Made by a program: the position numbers and the translations under genes. Under the pieces are notes generated by a model. That model searched no databases. It had not been told where the DNA came from and saw only the letters and a list, made by a program, of their open reading frames with translations. This document shows, in pieces, positions 35,295 through 44,456 of a stretch of 64,000 bases of DNA. This DNA is from Coprosoma sp963632935 (lineage in GTDB: Bacteria; Bacillota_I; Bacilli_A; RF39; UBA660), in the NCBI GenBank assembly GCA_963632935.1, contig CAVGWA010000002.1, positions 1 through 64,000 on the forward strand. The letters run 5' to 3'. Positions within the stretch are counted from its first letter, which is position 1; each line of letters opens with the position of its first letter.

Positions 35295-36402
35295 AAATAT
35301 AACTTTTTAAATTTCTTTTAATTTTAATAAATAAAAGTAATAATATTATTAAAAAAGATATAAAAACATATTTAGTAGATTTATTTTTAACTTTATTTTC
35401 TTTACTTTTAATTTTTAAAATTTCTTGATAACTATTATTATAAGTTTGTTTATTTGATGTAATTTCAGGGGTTTTATAAATTTCTTTTAAATTTTCATTT
35501 TTACTTAAAGGTATACTTTTATTATTGAGTACATTTTCATTAATTATAATATCTTCATTAGTTGAACTTTGTTCATTGATATTTTCATCAATTATAATGT
35601 TATTTTCATTTGAATTTTCTATGATTTCATCAATATAATCATTTTCATCTTTGTAAATATACTCTTCAAAAGGCTCACTTAAATAATCAGGATAATATTC
35701 TTTTTCAGTTTTATAACTGTGGTATTTATAATCTTCATAATTATATAATTTAATATTTTCTTTGAATTTTAAATATTTACTAGTTTCCATTTCATTAATA
35801 GAATATATATTAGTAAATGAATTTTCATATAAATCATAATTTTTTCCTGCATAAAACATTGAGACATTTCCTGCAGCCATAGTACCAACACTTGTTAAAA
35901 TGGTATCATCATGCATAAAATTAATAGTAAAAATTTGTTCATCATTATCGCCAGTTTTAAAACTAAAATAAAGATTTTTTAAATCATATTCACTATTTAA
36001 ATTAAAAGATATAGGTTCAGAAATAACATCATATTTTCCATTTTTATTTACTAAAATGTCGTTATTATTACTAATAGTAATATTACTAATACTACAAGAA
36101 TTAAAAGGTATAAATTGAATTTTATTTACCTTTAAAGCTTTTAAATAGTGAAAACCATTATATTCATAAATTTTTCTGTCATTTTTACTTATAGGTTTGA
36201 TAGGTGAAAGACTACTTAATTCAGTTTTTTTATAATCATTTAAGTCAAATAAATTTTCTTCATCTAAAGTTTTGTAATCACCCCAAACTTTATTTATCTT
36301 ATAATATTTAAACTTTCTATTAGTTATCTTTACCTCATTTTCTAAGGCCATTGCTTTACCACATGATAAAAGTAATAAAACAATTAATAATACTTTTTTC
36401 AT
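35293..36402 (-). CDS. Exported, C-terminally anchored protein of unknown function
   Basis: This 369-aa protein starts with a signal peptide (hydrophobic 4-18, ending near AMA-LE). It has an N-terminal beta-rich domain (to about residue 215), an Asp/Glu/Asn-rich low-complexity linker (about 225-320) and a C-terminal membrane helix followed by a basic tail (KIKRNLKSYI). There is no LPXTG sorting motif. The layout is that of a surface protein displayed on a flexible stalk. No family is recognised. The ATG follows AAAGGAGATTT. Confidence 0.65.
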   Translation of the reverse strand: MKKVLLIVLLLLSCGKAMALENEVKITNRKFKYYKINKVWGDYKTLDEENLFDLNDYKKTELSSLSPIKPISKNDRKIYEYNGFHYLKALKVNKIQFIPFNSCSISNITISNNNDILVNKNGKYDVISEPISFNLNSEYDLKNLYFSFKTGDNDEQIFTINFMHDDTILTSVGTMAAGNVSMFYAGKNYDLYENSFTNIYSINEMETSKYLKFKENIKLYNYEDYKYHSYKTEKEYYPDYLSEPFEEYIYKDENDYIDEIIENSNENNIIIDENINEQSSTNEDIIINENVLNNKSIPLSKNENLKEIYKTPEITSNKQTYNNSYQEILKIKSKENKVKNKSTKYVFISFLIILLLLFIKIKRNLKSYI

Positions 36403-36550
36403 AAATCTCCTTTCTTAGCCCCTTCATATATAACATACGACGTAAATAAGCCATTTCCTTTTAAAAAATGAATTTTTTTTTAGTTTTTAGTAATTTATAA
36501 AAAAGTATAGTTAGAATAAAATATACTGTATTATTTAGAAAGGAAAAAAT

Positions 36551-36925
36551 ATGAAAATAGGAATGACTTTAATAAGTTCTTTTATTTGTAAAACATTAGG
36601 CTGCTTTGATAATCTTTTAACAACATTAATAATATTTATATCAATGGATTATATAACTGGTATAATGAAGGCCATTATTAATAAAAAATTATCTAGTGAA
36701 GTTGGCTTTAAGGGTATATTTAAAAAGGTATTGATAATATTTATGGTTGCTCTTGCGACAGGATTAGATATTTTATTAAATAATAGTGGTATAAGATATA
36801 TAGTAATAATATTTTATATAGTAAATGAGGCAATATCAATAATAGAAAATGCTGTTAAACTTGGTATTCCTGTTCCAAATAAAATAAAAGAGACATTAAT
36901 TAATTTAAAAAATAATAATCATTAA
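36551..36925 (+). CDS. Phage-holin-family membrane protein (TcdE/Bhl type)
   Basis: This 124-aa protein has three to four hydrophobic helices with the holin_4-type pattern: MDYITGIMKAIINKKLSSEVGFKG (in parts), then IFKKVLIIFMVALATGLD, and IVNEAISIIENAVKLGIPVP near the end. These small proteins form pores for endolysin or toxin release in phages and clostridia, and also occur outside prophages. No endolysin or phage gene is adjacent, so its role here is unclear. An AGAAAGGAAA ribosome-binding site is present. Confidence 0.8.
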   Translation: MKIGMTLISSFICKTLGCFDNLLTTLIIFISMDYITGIMKAIINKKLSSEVGFKGIFKKVLIIFMVALATGLDILLNNSGIRYIVIIFYIVNEAISIIENAVKLGIPVPNKIKETLINLKNNNH

Positions 36926-36945
36926 TTTACAACTTAAGGTTTAAA

Positions 36946-36954
36946 TGCTATAAT
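36946..36954 (+). promoter_or_regulatory. Extended -10 promoter of the Tam41-like gene
   Basis: TGCTATAAT (TGnTATAAT) lies 23 nt before the start codon. Confidence 0.6.
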
Positions 36955-36977
36955 ATATCCCAACAAGGAGAGAGAAC

Positions 36978-37880
36978 ATGACAAATATAGAGACAATAAA
37001 TTCATTAAAGCAAAGTATGCCAAAAAGTATAGCTGCAATCGGATATGGTTCAGGAATATTTAAGCAAACTGGATATCAGGAAAATGAAAAACCAGATAAA
37101 GATGTAATTTTAGTAGTAGATGATTTTAAGCAATTTTTAATTGAAGATTATGAAATAAATCCAGAGCATTTTTCAAAAGATTTTAATAAGAATATTTTAT
37201 ATAAAAGAAATGAGAAAACTAATTTTTATAATAACTTAGGCTGTCTTAAATTAAATCATAATGGAATTCATTTTAAAGTAATGGTAGTATCAAAAAGTGC
37301 TTTAGAATATGATTTAAAAACATGGAAATATTTTGGAATGGCAGGAAGATTATCAAAACCTATTTTATATGAAGATATGCCTGCAAATTTAGAAAAAGCA
37401 ATAATAAAAAATAGAGAAAATATGTTAATAACATCATTACTTTTAAATAGTGAAGATAAATTAAATAAAATAAAATTATATGAAACAATATCAAAAATAA
37501 CATATTTATATGATTTTAGGACAATTTTTCATGCTGAAAAGAAAACAAAATCATCTGATATAGTTGGTGGTTCATTACAATTTTTTGAAAATGAATATGG
37601 AGAAAATCCAATTGCAAGAATTAACGATGATATTGTGTATAATACTCATCCTATAGAATTAATTGATTCACTTCCTTCTAATTTGAAAAATACAATATAT
37701 TCGGAATTTAATAAAAAACCTGTTATGACTTACGAAGAATTATCCCAAGTAATAGAAAATTATTTTAAAAAGACAAACTTTACAAATTCTATTAGATTTG
37801 CTCTTTCATCAGGAGCAATATTAGGCGTTAAAGGTTCAGCTCAACACGTACTTCAAAAGTTTAAAAAAGCGAACAGATAG
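36978..37880 (+). CDS. Tam41/Mmp37-type phosphatidate cytidylyltransferase
   Basis: This 300-aa protein matches the Tam41 family, best known from mitochondria, which makes CDP-diacylglycerol from phosphatidate and CTP. The nucleotidyltransferase motif is AIGYGSGIFKQ (20-30), followed by acidic residues in KPDKDVILVVDDF (39-50) where the metal-binding Asp lies. Family landmarks NPEHFSKDF (in the WH..N..HYS position), MVVSKSALEYDLKTWK and FGMAGRLSKP follow. It is predicted to be a peripheral membrane enzyme feeding phosphatidylglycerol and cardiolipin synthesis. GAGAGAG precedes the ATG. Confidence 0.8.
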   Translation: MTNIETINSLKQSMPKSIAAIGYGSGIFKQTGYQENEKPDKDVILVVDDFKQFLIEDYEINPEHFSKDFNKNILYKRNEKTNFYNNLGCLKLNHNGIHFKVMVVSKSALEYDLKTWKYFGMAGRLSKPILYEDMPANLEKAIIKNRENMLITSLLLNSEDKLNKIKLYETISKITYLYDFRTIFHAEKKTKSSDIVGGSLQFFENEYGENPIARINDDIVYNTHPIELIDSLPSNLKNTIYSEFNKKPVMTYEELSQVIENYFKKTNFTNSIRFALSSGAILGVKGSAQHVLQKFKKANR

Positions 37881-37905
37881 TGAACTTTACTTTTAATGTT
37901 AAATT

Positions 37906-37914
37906 TGCTATACT
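37906..37914 (+). promoter_or_regulatory. Extended -10 promoter of engB
   Basis: TGCTATACT at 37906-37914, flanked by an 8-bp inverted repeat (AACTTTAC 37883-37890, GTAAAGTT 37922-37929). Confidence 0.5.
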
Positions 37915-37938
37915 TTATAAGGTAAAGTTGGTGATAAA

Positions 37939-38520
37939 ATGAAAATAAAATCAGTTGATTTAGTTATTTCCGCAATAAGGCGTAGTCAATATCCAACAGA
38001 TAAAAAACCAGAATATTTATTAGTTGGACGTTCTAATGTTGGAAAAAGTAGTTTTATAAACACTATAATTAATAGAAAAAATTTTGCTCGTACGTCAAGT
38101 AGACCAGGTAAAACACAAACAATTAATTTTTATAATGTTAATGATGAATTTTATTTAGTAGATGCCCCAGGTTATGGATTCGCACAAGTAAGCAAAACTA
38201 AAAGAAAAAAATTTGGATTAATGATTGAAGATTATATAATTAATAGAAAAAATTTAAAATGTGTATTTTTATTAGTTGATTTTAGACATAGACCAACAAA
38301 TGATGATATTCTTATGTATAATTTCTTAAAATATTATAAAATTCCTGTTACTATAGTTGCTACAAAAGTAGATAAAATAGGTATTACTTCTAGACAAAAA
38401 CAACGTAATTTAGTTTTAAATGATTTAGATTTAGTAGTTGGTGATGAATTTATTACATTTTCAAGCATTACAAAAGATGGTAAAGAGGAAGTTCATAAAA
38501 AAATAGAAAGAACAATGTAA
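37939..38520 (+). CDS. engB: Ribosome biogenesis GTPase EngB/YsxC
   Basis: This 193-aa GTPase has the full G-motif series: P-loop GRSNVGKSS (30-38), the T in RPGKTQT, DAPGYGFA (G3), TKVD (G4) and SSITKDG (G5). YsxC is an essential factor for late assembly of the large ribosomal subunit. The length is normal. GTTGGTGATAAA precedes the ATG. A second assembly GTPase, der, lies one gene downstream. Confidence 0.95.
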   Translation: MKIKSVDLVISAIRRSQYPTDKKPEYLLVGRSNVGKSSFINTIINRKNFARTSSRPGKTQTINFYNVNDEFYLVDAPGYGFAQVSKTKRKKFGLMIEDYIINRKNLKCVFLLVDFRHRPTNDDILMYNFLKYYKIPVTIVATKVDKIGITSRQKQRNLVLNDLDLVVGDEFITFSSITKDGKEEVHKKIERTM

Positions 38521-38570
38521 ATTTATAAACATTAAATTATCATATTTCATACACTATTTTAGGTGATTAA

Positions 38571-39035
38571 ATGAAATTAATAATAGATGATGGTATTACT
38601 ATATTTCTAGGTAAATTAATAAATATAAATGATAAAAATGATATTGAAAATAAAATATTAAAAATTATAAAAAACAATTATAATATTGATTTAAATGGTT
38701 ATTATAATGTAGATATATATATTGATAAAAATTATGGTGTAATTATTAAAATGAAGAAAGATGAACTTGATTATTTAGAATATTTTACAAGTGCTTTAGA
38801 ACTTAATATCGAAATAAAAGAAAGTTCTTTTCTTTATAAAATAGATGATATTTTTAATTTAGAAAAAAAATTTTTAAATAAATTTAAAATATATAAGTTA
38901 AAAGATAATATATATTTATCAGCAGATCAATTACTTTCTTTAGCTGATGAAGGAATATTATTAGAAAATAGTAAAATTATATTTGGAAAAGAAGCAGAAA
39001 AAATTAAAAATAAAAGTCAAATTATAAAAGTGTAG
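38571..39035 (+). CDS. Unknown protein between engB and der
   Basis: This 154-aa protein is rich in Ile, Lys, Asn and Asp, with no signal peptide or membrane segment. A GGTGAT ribosome-binding site precedes its ATG, and der follows after 9 nt, so the two are likely co-transcribed. Alternating hydrophobic strands (VDIYIDKNYGVIIKMKK) and short helices suggest an alpha/beta fold. I do not recognise the family. It could be sporulation-linked, since spoVIF and spoIVA follow der, but this is only context. Confidence 0.7.
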   Translation: MKLIIDDGITIFLGKLININDKNDIENKILKIIKNNYNIDLNGYYNVDIYIDKNYGVIIKMKKDELDYLEYFTSALELNIEIKESSFLYKIDDIFNLEKKFLNKFKIYKLKDNIYLSADQLLSLADEGILLENSKIIFGKEAEKIKNKSQIIKV

Positions 39036-39044
39036 GTGATAAAT

Positions 39045-40358
39045 ATGCAAAAGCAAACAGTCGCATTAGTTGGAAGACCAAATGTTGGTAAAAGTACAAT
39101 ATTTAATCGTATGGTTGGTAGTAAAATTGCTATAATTGAAGATACTCCAGGTGTAACGAGAGATAGATTATATGGAACTGTTAATTATTTAGATTATTCA
39201 TTCCATCTTATAGATACTGGTGGAATAGATATTGAAAAAGCTGATTTTAATACAGAAATAAAAGCACAAGCAGAAATTGCAATTGAAGAGGCTGATATTG
39301 TTTTATTTATTGTTGATGGTAAGGAAGGATTAACATCAAATGATTATACGGTAAGAGATATATTGAAAAAAAGTGGTAAAAAAGTAATAGTTGCAATTAA
39401 TAAAACAGATTCAAAAGCATATCAAGATAATAAATATGAATTTTATAATTTAGCTTTTGATGATTATGTTGAACTGTCAGCTGAGCACAATATTGGAATA
39501 TCAACACTATTAGATGAAATAGTTGCTACATTTCCACAGACTAATGATGAAGATGATGATGATATAGTTAAATTTTCAATAATTGGTAGACCAAATGTTG
39601 GTAAAAGTAGTTTAGTTAATGCACTTTTAAATGAGGATAGGGTAATAGTAAGCCCAATAGCTGGTACTACAAGGGATGCAATTGATACGCCTTTTAAATA
39701 TAATGGTAAAGATTTTGTTGTTATTGATACAGCTGGTATGCGTAAACGTGGTAAGATATATGAAAACGTTGAAAAATATAGTTTATTACGTTCTTTAAAA
39801 GCAATTGATAGATCTAATGTATGTGTTCTTGTTATAAATGCTGAAGAAGGCATTATTGAACATGATAAACATATTGCTGGGTATGCATTAGAAGCTGGTA
39901 AAGCAATAGTTATTGTAGTAAACAAATGGGATACTATAGAGGATAAAGATAGTGCAATGAAAAAATTTAAAGAAGACATTAGGGATAATTTTGCTTTTAT
40001 GCCTTATGCTGAAATTGTATTTTTATCTGCACTTACTAAAAAAAGAATTCATACGCTTATGCCTCAAATTATTAAAGCAGATGAAAATGCACATAAGAAA
40101 ATATCTACTAGTGCTTTAAATAATGTTATAACAGATGCTTATGCTTTAAATTTACCGCCTTCTTATAAGGGTAAGAGGTTAAAAATATATTTTTCAAATC
40201 AATCAAATATTTGTCCACCAACTTTTAATATTCAAGTTAATAGTAAAGGATTAATTCATTTTTCATATGAAAGATATTTGGAAAATAAAATAAGAGAAAA
40301 TTTTGATTTTACAGGGACACCTATTGTTTTAAATTTTAAAAATAAAGGAGAACAGTAG
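39045..40358 (+). CDS. der: Ribosome-assembly GTPase Der (EngA)
   Basis: This 437-aa protein has the double GTPase architecture unique to Der: a first P-loop GRPNVGKST (10-18), a second GRPNVGKSS near residue 185, and a C-terminal KH-like domain that ends after the SYERYLENKIRENFDF segment. It acts in 50S subunit maturation. The start is the ATG at 39045 after AGGTGAT; a GTG at 39036 sits inside that ribosome-binding site. Confidence 0.97.
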   Translation: MQKQTVALVGRPNVGKSTIFNRMVGSKIAIIEDTPGVTRDRLYGTVNYLDYSFHLIDTGGIDIEKADFNTEIKAQAEIAIEEADIVLFIVDGKEGLTSNDYTVRDILKKSGKKVIVAINKTDSKAYQDNKYEFYNLAFDDYVELSAEHNIGISTLLDEIVATFPQTNDEDDDDIVKFSIIGRPNVGKSSLVNALLNEDRVIVSPIAGTTRDAIDTPFKYNGKDFVVIDTAGMRKRGKIYENVEKYSLLRSLKAIDRSNVCVLVINAEEGIIEHDKHIAGYALEAGKAIVIVVNKWDTIEDKDSAMKKFKEDIRDNFAFMPYAEIVFLSALTKKRIHTLMPQIIKADENAHKKISTSALNNVITDAYALNLPPSYKGKRLKIYFSNQSNICPPTFNIQVNSKGLIHFSYERYLENKIRENFDFTGTPIVLNFKNKGEQ

Positions 40359-40402
40359 CCTAAAAAAATCTTCTACATATAATATTGTAGGAGGTTTTAT
40401 AA

Positions 40403-40645
40403 TTGAATTTTTCAGATAATTTTTTTAAGCGTGTAGAGAAAAAAACAAATGTTAATAAAGAAGTTATTCTTGATTTAGCTAAGAAGCTTCAAGAAAATAA
40501 TTTAAAAAATGAAGATACTTTAAGAGAGGTAATAACAACATTAAGTGAAATGACTGGTAAAGAAGTTTCTAAAGAAAAACAAGATAAGATTATAGAAACA
40601 GTTATTAATGATAAAGTTCCAAAAGATATTGATAAAATGATTTGA
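40403..40645 (+). CDS. spoVIF: Stage VI sporulation protein F-like
   Basis: This 80-aa helical protein matches the SpoVIF family: N-terminal FFKRVEKKTNVNKEVILDLA, then a second helical repeat, and the conserved GKEVSKEKQDKIIETVINDKVPKD end. In Bacillus SpoVIF stabilises the late mother-cell regulator GerE and is needed for coat assembly. It uses a TTG start at 40403, supported by a perfect TAGGAGG ribosome-binding site 9 nt upstream. spoIVA follows directly. Confidence 0.8.
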   Translation: MNFSDNFFKRVEKKTNVNKEVILDLAKKLQENNLKNEDTLREVITTLSEMTGKEVSKEKQDKIIETVINDKVPKDIDKMI

Positions 40646-40717
40646 TTAATATCTTTTTTTATGTGCAGTTCATATTATTTTGTTTATTTCATATATTTAA
40701 ATGAAAGTAGGGATAAT

Positions 40718-42193
40718 ATGGAAAAAATTGATATTATAAAGAATATTACTGAAAGAACAGGTGGGGATATATATTTAGGAGTTGTAGGAGCGGTAAGAAC
40801 AGGAAAATCAACGTTTATTAAACGATTTATTGAAAATTTAGTAGTTCCTAATATAGAAGATGAATATGAAAGAAAAAGAACATTAGATGAAATTCCACAA
40901 TCTGCTCAGGGTAAAACTATTATGACAACTGAGCCTAAATTTGTACCTAGTAATGCAGCTAAAATAAATATTGATGATTTTTCAGCGAAAGTAAGATTAG
41001 TTGATTGTGTTGGATATATTATTGATGGAGCTAAAGGATATGAGGATGAAAATGGTCCTAGAATGGTTCATACACCTTGGTATGAAGAATCTATTCCATT
41101 TGTAGAAGCTGCAGAAATAGGAACAGAAAAGGTAATAAAAGACCATTCAAGTATTGGTATTTTGATAACTACAGATGGCTCTATTGGAGAATTTGAAAGG
41201 AACGTTTATGTAGATGCTGAGCGGAGAATTTCAGGTGAACTTAAGGATATTGGAAAACCATATATAGTAATTTTAAATTCAACGCATCCAATGCTTCCGG
41301 AAACCGAAAATTTAGCCGAAAAATTAAAAGAGGAATATAAAGTTCCAGTTATACCAATGAATATTGATAATATGAGTGAAAGAGATGCTTATAATATTTT
41401 AAAAGAGGCATTATATGAATTTCCAGTTACTTGTATAGATGTTGAAATGGCAGATTGGGTTGCTTGTTTAGATGTTAATAATTGGTTAAAAAAATCATAT
41501 ATTTCTTCCATTAAGGAAAGTATTCATTCAATAGATAAATTAAGAGATATTGATCAAATAATAGATAATTTTCAAAATTGTGAATATATAGAAAAGGCAT
41601 ATTTATCAGAAGTAGACACTGCTACAGGTAATGTTAAAGTTAAATTAAAAACTCCAGATAATTTGTATAATGATGTTTTAAAGGAAATAATAGGGGTTGA
41701 TATAACTAGTAAATCACAGCTGTTAAGTATGTTTCAAGATTTAAGTGTTGCTAAAAGGGAATATGATCAAGTAAAAGATGCTTTAAAGATGGTAAAACAA
41801 ACAGGATATGGGGTAGCTTCTCCAACTTTGTCTGATATGTCTTTAGATACGCCAGAAATTATTAAGCAAGGAAGTAGATATGGTATAAAATTAAAGGCTG
41901 TTGCTCCTTCTATTCATATGATTAGAGTTGATGTTGAAAGTACATTTGAACCAATTATTGGTTCAGAAATACAAAGCAAAGAATTAATTAATTATTTAAT
42001 GAAAGATAAGGAATCAGAAAGTGAAAATATATGGAAAAGTGAAATATTCGGAAGAAGTTTAGATGTTATTGTTCAAGAAGGAATTCAAGCTAAATTATCA
42101 TTAATGCCAGAAGCTGTTAGATATAAATTAAAACAAACATTATCAAAAATAGTAAATAAGGGGTCTGGAAATTTATTTGCAATAGTTATTTAA
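40718..42193 (+). CDS. spoIVA: Stage IV sporulation protein A (coat basement ATPase)
   Basis: This 491-aa protein is full-length SpoIVA, the ATPase that polymerises on the forespore surface to form the base of the spore coat. The N-terminus MEKIDIIKNITERTGGDIYL is the family signature. Walker A is GAVRTGKST (24-32), and the C-terminal region ends in GSGNLFAIVI, the targeting end. The start is the ATG at 40718 after AGTAGGGAT; codons upstream are not part of the family. It directly follows spoVIF. Strong evidence that the organism sporulates. Confidence 0.97.
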   Translation: MEKIDIIKNITERTGGDIYLGVVGAVRTGKSTFIKRFIENLVVPNIEDEYERKRTLDEIPQSAQGKTIMTTEPKFVPSNAAKINIDDFSAKVRLVDCVGYIIDGAKGYEDENGPRMVHTPWYEESIPFVEAAEIGTEKVIKDHSSIGILITTDGSIGEFERNVYVDAERRISGELKDIGKPYIVILNSTHPMLPETENLAEKLKEEYKVPVIPMNIDNMSERDAYNILKEALYEFPVTCIDVEMADWVACLDVNNWLKKSYISSIKESIHSIDKLRDIDQIIDNFQNCEYIEKAYLSEVDTATGNVKVKLKTPDNLYNDVLKEIIGVDITSKSQLLSMFQDLSVAKREYDQVKDALKMVKQTGYGVASPTLSDMSLDTPEIIKQGSRYGIKLKAVAPSIHMIRVDVESTFEPIIGSEIQSKELINYLMKDKESESENIWKSEIFGRSLDVIVQEGIQAKLSLMPEAVRYKLKQTLSKIVNKGSGNLFAIVI

Positions 42194-42275
42194 TAAAAAT
42201 ATTACCAACCAATGAAAATTTAAAATAATTTAATATAAAAATAGTGTTTAAAAGAGTAAAAAGCCTTAAAATATA

Positions 42276-42306
42276 TTGATTTTTCTAGTTAAACATGGTA
42301 CCATGT
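42276..42306 (+). promoter_or_regulatory. HU gene promoter with an overlapping palindrome
   Basis: TTGATT at 42276-42281 with a 17-nt spacer to TACCAT at 42299-42304. The -10 lies inside the perfect 14-bp palindrome ACATGGTACCATGT (42293-42306), which could be an operator for a dimeric repressor. Confidence 0.45.
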
Positions 42307-42352
42307 AAATGTAAGCAAGATAGCTTAACACATAATAAGGGAGGTATACAAA

Positions 42353-42625
42353 ATGACTAAACAAAATTTAGTAAATTATATTGCAGAAGAAACAGGAATG
42401 ACTAAAGCAGATGCTACAAGAGCTTTAGATGCTGTATTAAACGGAATTGTAGAAGGTTTAAAAACAGAAGGTAAAGTTACTTTAACTGGATTTGCTACTT
42501 TTGCAGCTCAACACAAAGATGCTAGACAAGGACGTAATCCTAGAACTGGTGAAGCTGTAACTATTCCTGCAAGAACAGCTGTTTCAATTAAAGCTGGAGC
42601 AAAATTAAAAGATGCATTAAACTAA
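42353..42625 (+). CDS. hup: DNA-binding protein HU
   Basis: This 90-aa protein is a full HU subunit: N-terminal helices (KQNLVNYIAEETGMTKADATRALDAV, in parts), the beta-arm with GRNPRTGEAVTIPARTAV (the Pro at the tip intercalates DNA) and the final helix GAKLKDALN. HU bends DNA and organises the nucleoid. It has a strong GGGAGGTATAC ribosome-binding site and codon use typical of a highly expressed gene. A small TAAGC...GCTTA hairpin lies in its leader. Confidence 0.97.
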   Translation: MTKQNLVNYIAEETGMTKADATRALDAVLNGIVEGLKTEGKVTLTGFATFAAQHKDARQGRNPRTGEAVTIPARTAVSIKAGAKLKDALN

Positions 42626-42666
42626 GGTGAATAGCCTTTTTTTAATGTAAAATTGGAGATGAATGA

Positions 42667-43752
42667 ATGTTTGAAACTGCTATAAAACTTTTAAATAAAA
42701 TAAATAGTTATGGATATACTGCATATATGGTTGGTGGATATCCTAGAGATTTATATTTGAAAAGAACATTTACTGATATAGATATATGTACTGATGCAAC
42801 GCCTCTGGAATTACATAAGATATTTCCAGAGATAGTAACAACAAATTCAGAATATGGATCAGTTACAGTAATTTTTGAAAAAACGAAATTTGAAATAACA
42901 ACGTTTAGAAAAGAATTTAAATATAAAGATAGTAGAAGACCCGAAAAAATAGAATATGTAGATACTTTAGAAGAAGATATAAAAAGAAGAGATTTTACAA
43001 TAAATACTCTTTGTATTGATAAAGATGGTAATCAAATTGATTTAATTGGTGCTAAACATGATTTAGATAATAAAATAATTAGAACAGTGGGTAATCCTAA
43101 AATAAGATTAAAGGAAGATGCTCTTCGTATTTTAAGGGCAATAAGGTTTGCTACAACTTTAAATTTTTCTTTGGAACCAAAGTTAAAAAATTATATTCGC
43201 AAGTATGGACATAATTTAAAAAAACTTTCAAAAGATAGAAAAAAAGAAGAGTTAGATTTAATATTTTCGAGTCCTAACAAAGCATATGGTATAGAATTAT
43301 TAATAGATTTAAAATTAGCTGATTGTTTAGATATTCCTAATTTAAAGAGAATAAAAATAACTCCATCTATGCTTGTAACATGGTCACAGTTAAATGTCTT
43401 AGATAAATACAATTTTAATACAATTGAAAAGGAAAGTATTATAAAAATTAATGAAGTTAAAGATAAAAATTTATTAGATAATCACACTTTATATAATTAT
43501 GGATTATATATTTGTACATTGGCTGCAGAGTTAAATGATATTGATAAAAAAATGATAAATAAAATATATGCTGAAATGCCAATTAAAAGTAGATTAGATA
43601 TTGCACTTTCACCTATAGAAATATGTAATATATTAAATAAGGAAGCTGGTCCTTTTTTAAAACCATTGTTGAAGGAAATAGAAAATGAAATTTTAGAAGG
43701 TAATATTAAAAATACAAAAGAGGATATTACTAATTTTATATTAAATAATTAA
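42667..43752 (+). CDS. cca: CCA tRNA nucleotidyltransferase
   Basis: This 361-aa class II nucleotidyltransferase adds or repairs the 3' CCA of tRNA. The head domain has GGYPRD (23-28) and the catalytic DID (37-39), then KRRDFTINTL (motif B), and EDALRILRAIRFATTL leading into the neck domain that recognises bases. There is no HD domain. It is about 30 residues shorter than Bacillus Cca, with a compact tail. Poly(A) polymerase I belongs to the same superfamily but is longer. Confidence 0.92.
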   Translation: MFETAIKLLNKINSYGYTAYMVGGYPRDLYLKRTFTDIDICTDATPLELHKIFPEIVTTNSEYGSVTVIFEKTKFEITTFRKEFKYKDSRRPEKIEYVDTLEEDIKRRDFTINTLCIDKDGNQIDLIGAKHDLDNKIIRTVGNPKIRLKEDALRILRAIRFATTLNFSLEPKLKNYIRKYGHNLKKLSKDRKKEELDLIFSSPNKAYGIELLIDLKLADCLDIPNLKRIKITPSMLVTWSQLNVLDKYNFNTIEKESIIKINEVKDKNLLDNHTLYNYGLYICTLAAELNDIDKKMINKIYAEMPIKSRLDIALSPIEICNILNKEAGPFLKPLLKEIENEILEGNIKNTKEDITNFILNN

Positions 43753-43769
43753 GCCATATTGGCTTTTTT
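43751..43769 (+). terminator. Intrinsic terminator of cca
   Basis: AAGCC with GGCTT, ATATT loop, then a T tract; it adjoins the stop codon. Confidence 0.75.
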
Positions 43770-43829
43770 CTTTTAAAAATATTGGAAATGTATTTAATTT
43801 AAGATATAATAAATTTTAAGGTGATTGAA

Positions 43830-44456
43830 ATGACAGGCAAAATATTAGAATTATTACAAAGTGGAAATATTATGGTACCAACTGTATTATTACAAAATTA
43901 TAAATATTTAAAAATAACTGATAAAGAATTAATAATACTTATATATTTAATTGGTAATCCTGAATTTGATCCAGAGAAAATATCAAAGGATTTAAATATA
44001 AAATTACCTGATACTTTAAAATTAATTGATAGTTTATCAAATAAAGAAATATTAAAAATATCAGTAAAATCAGGAAAAATATGTGAAGAATATATTGATC
44101 TTACTGGGTTATATAAAAAATTAACGATGTGTATAATAAATGAAAAAGAAGAAAAGGTGAAAAATACAATATATGATAAATTTGAAAAAGAATTTGGAAG
44201 AACATTAAGTCCTATGGAGTATGAAATAATAGGTGCTTGGCTAGATGGAAATTACAGTGAAGAGTTAATCGAACTTGCTTTAAAAGAAGCTATTTATAAT
44301 GGTGTGTCTAATTTAAGATATATTGATAAAATATTATCTGAATGGTATAAAAAGGGAATAAAAAATTCAAATGATATAGCAAAACAAAGGGAAAAGAGAA
44401 ATAAAAAACCAAAGAAAGAAGTATTTGAATATGACTGGCTCAACGAAAATGATTGA
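43830..44456 (+). CDS. dnaD: DnaD-type primosome protein
   Basis: This 208-aa protein has an N-terminal winged-helix domain (about 1-95) and the C-terminal DnaD-like domain with FGRTLSPMEYEIIGAWLDGNYSEELIELALKEA (in parts) and the YIDKILSEWYKKGI motif that binds DNA. DnaD helps load the DnaC helicase at origins and stalled forks in Firmicutes. The start is the ATG at 43830 after AAGGTGATTG. It overlaps nth by 26 nt; dnaD-nth is a conserved pair. Confidence 0.92.
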   Translation: MTGKILELLQSGNIMVPTVLLQNYKYLKITDKELIILIYLIGNPEFDPEKISKDLNIKLPDTLKLIDSLSNKEILKISVKSGKICEEYIDLTGLYKKLTMCIINEKEEKVKNTIYDKFEKEFGRTLSPMEYEIIGAWLDGNYSEELIELALKEAIYNGVSNLRYIDKILSEWYKKGIKNSNDIAKQREKRNKKPKKEVFEYDWLNEND

